Part shown: positions 61,987-64,000 of the stretch, piece by piece
How positions within the stretch are numbered: the stretch's first letter is position 1
How the letters are laid out: every line of letters starts with the position of its first letter
Source: Physcomitrium patens
Lineage: Eukaryota > Streptophyta > Bryopsida > Funariales > Funariaceae
Direction of reading: 5' to 3'
Assembly (NCBI RefSeq): GCF_000002425.4
Contig: NC_037253.1
Span: 16,095,420 to 16,159,419 of the forward strand
DNA length: 64,000 nucleotides
Notes under the pieces: generated by a model
Databases searched by the model: none
Told to the model about the DNA's origin: nothing
What the model saw: the letters and a program-made list of their open reading frames with translations, nothing else
Made by a program: the position numbers and the translations under genes

Positions 61987-63660
61987 AATTTATGTGTAAA
62001 AATATAATTTAGTATAAAATTTGAAGTGAACTTTAATTTTTTTATTACAATAGTATTAAAAACATTATAATATTAATCTAAATATATATATATATATATA
62101 TATATTATATAACTTATAGGTATTAAAAAATCATATAAAATTTAAAATTAATTTTTTATATAATATTAATTTTTCAAAAATAAAAACATGTCTTCATAAT
62201 GCATATAAGAAAAAAACAAGTAATATTATATATTATTAGTAAAAATCCATGCCATTGGGTACATCAATCTATGGCACATCTATCTATTCTTTTGTTCATT
62301 CATACTCCCTGGTTTTCATGTTTCCATATTTTTTTGTTTTTATGTTCTATGTTTCATTTTTTTTATTTTTTATTTTTTATGTTTTCTTCTTCATGACCAA
62401 TTAAAAAATTCTTTGTTTCTTTGTATTATATCCAAGCTATCTTATATAATAGATATAGATTCTAAAAATTCTAACATAAATTTTGTCACAATAAAATGTT
62501 TAAATATAAGTTAATATTAAATTTATTACAAATTAAAAAAAATAGAATAATACAAAGTAAAATTTGATAAGACTAATATCTTATTTATTACATATATATA
62601 AAATAATATAAATTTCAAATATTACTACTTAGATTTAATTAATTAATAATTTGTTCTATTATTATGTAATCTTTTTAGCTGTACTTGAAATTTAAGCTTT
62701 TTTTAATTTGATTTTCCTAATCTCCAATTCTTCTATGTAAGATTTGACCTTCTAGTTGGTATGTCTTTTTGTACTTTTTGCCTCTCAACTTGTAAAATAA
62801 ATTTTTATTTTGCAACTTATCATTTTATCAACTTCTTAGACACTAATACTTTTATTTATTTTTTAGAATTTGATTCTCAAAAAATTGATACCGTTAAATA
62901 GTATTAGATATATATATATATATATATATATATAGAGGTAAGTAAAATTGTAACAAGATTTTAAGAAGAAATACAAGATGGTTGAATTCTATTAATTCAT
63001 ATTCATTCTTATGTATTACATAAAAATCACATAGAGTAGGAAATTGAGATACATTTAGAAATCAAAAATAAGATTAGAATTATAAAATAAAAATATCATT
63101 TAATTATATTATCTAAATTTATATTTTTAAAAAAATATTTTAATTATTTTTTATTTTTAAAAATATTAAAATGATCCACTTATTTATTAAATTAATCCAT
63201 CCTATCATAATCATCCTTAGAAAAATAGATCATCTTTTAAAATCATCATTGCAATCATGGTCCTCAGCTCAACCTCCCTTATTTTCAGCATAAATTTCTT
63301 TTATTCGCAACCTTCTTCATCCCAATCCCCGTCTCTGCTCCCTCTACCCCTATTCCTAGCTTTTATTCCAACCCCCTTTTATTTCACAATAGGATTGATG
63401 AATTTAGTAAATAGGTGTGTCATTTTAATATTTTTAATGTTAATAATAAAAATATTATCTTTAATTACTTAAATGTCCATTTTCTAAATAGAATCTAAAC
63501 TATATTTTTTTTAATCTTAGATTATTACATATTTATTTTGGATATTTTCTAAAATATTTTATTATATTTAAAGGTTAAAAAATAGTTCTAAAAACATAAC
63601 AAAAAATTTATTTTTAAAAAAAAATTATAAGAACATATAGAAAAAAATCATAAAACTTCA

Positions 63661-63717
<57 letters not shown>

Positions 63718-64000
63718 AAAAATAATTAGTTTAATTCACATGCACTATATTAATGGAATAGAATAATATTTTCTTATCTTTATCATTAGAGTAAATTTGT
63801 TGTTCTTATTATTGTTTTTTTTTATTTTTTTATCTTTTTTTTGCATTATAAATTAATAATTAAATGAATAAAAACTTTCTTTTTCTTCAACCAATCTAAT
63901 AATGCAAAGTGACATTAAGATTTCTACCTTATATACTACATGTATATTTTCATTAAGTTAAAATTTACACAAATAAAACTTTCTACTACAATTGTAGCAC
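61940..64000. other. AT-rich intergenic DNA to the window end
   Basis: AT-rich with many (TA)n tracts (61957-61983, 62083-62105, 62906-62934, 63669-63712). Plus frames at 62199-62396 and 63257-63472 are Phe/Leu/Ser-rich, as expected from T-rich sequence, and carry no motif. I see no gene. Confidence 0.55.
63669..63712. repeat. (TA)n microsatellite
   Basis: The longest pure AT run in the window, about 44 bases. Confidence 0.95.

Noticed and set aside
1-64000. tRNA, rRNA or known snRNA and miRNA genes
   Set aside because: I looked for the tRNA TTCGAATCC-type arm and for moss miRNA sequences that I remember. No stretch fitted. A covariance-model scan would be decisive and could not be run.

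Overview
The window looks like nuclear DNA of a land plant, most likely a moss such as Physcomitrium patens (inference). The reasons are intron-containing genes with plant-type families (a PRT1-like E3 ligase, a TTP-type CCCH protein, the DEAD-box helicase RH24 and an F-box protein), very AT-rich intergenic DNA full of (TA)n tracts, and eroded plant-type retrotransposon and Mutator-like sequence. An assembly gap of 805 N lies at 23196-24000.

Layout. 0.3-3.6 kb: PRT1-like RING-RING-ZZ gene on +, with a probable 5'-leader intron. 4.7-7 kb: tandem CCCH zinc-finger gene on -, convergent with the first. 8-9.8 kb: AT-rich spacer. 9.8-12.5 kb: decayed coding traces, mainly on -. 13.5-16.2 kb: short, internally deleted Ty3/Gypsy chromodomain element with recognisable LTR-like ends. 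16.3-19.4 kb: AT-rich. 19.6-21.1 kb: moderate-GC island with decayed coding traces. 21.1-28.7 kb: AT-rich, holding the gap, one LTR-like repeat and a long-stem hairpin. 29.4-31.4 kb: four-exon F-box gene on -. 32-37.3 kb: AT-rich, with a second copy of the LTR-like repeat in the opposite orientation. 37.4-41.8 kb: higher-GC island with G/C tracts and unresolved ORFs. 41.8-49.3 kb: AT-rich spacer with a small GC island at 43.9-45.1 kb. 49.4-55.2 kb: eight-exon RH24 gene on +. 56.9-61.9 kb: decayed Mutator-like element with long inverted terminal repeats. 62-64 kb: AT-rich.

Only four genes are well supported. They act in separate processes: the N-degron pathway, mRNA decay control, SCF-type ubiquitination and RNA remodelling/splicing. 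Nothing shows that they form a unit. I did not find a convincing new system. The points most worth following are the uncharacterised C-terminal domain of the F-box protein, the decayed transposons with their apparent C-to-T erosion, the 26.5 kb hairpin and its MULE-like neighbour, and the islands of unassigned coding-like sequence.
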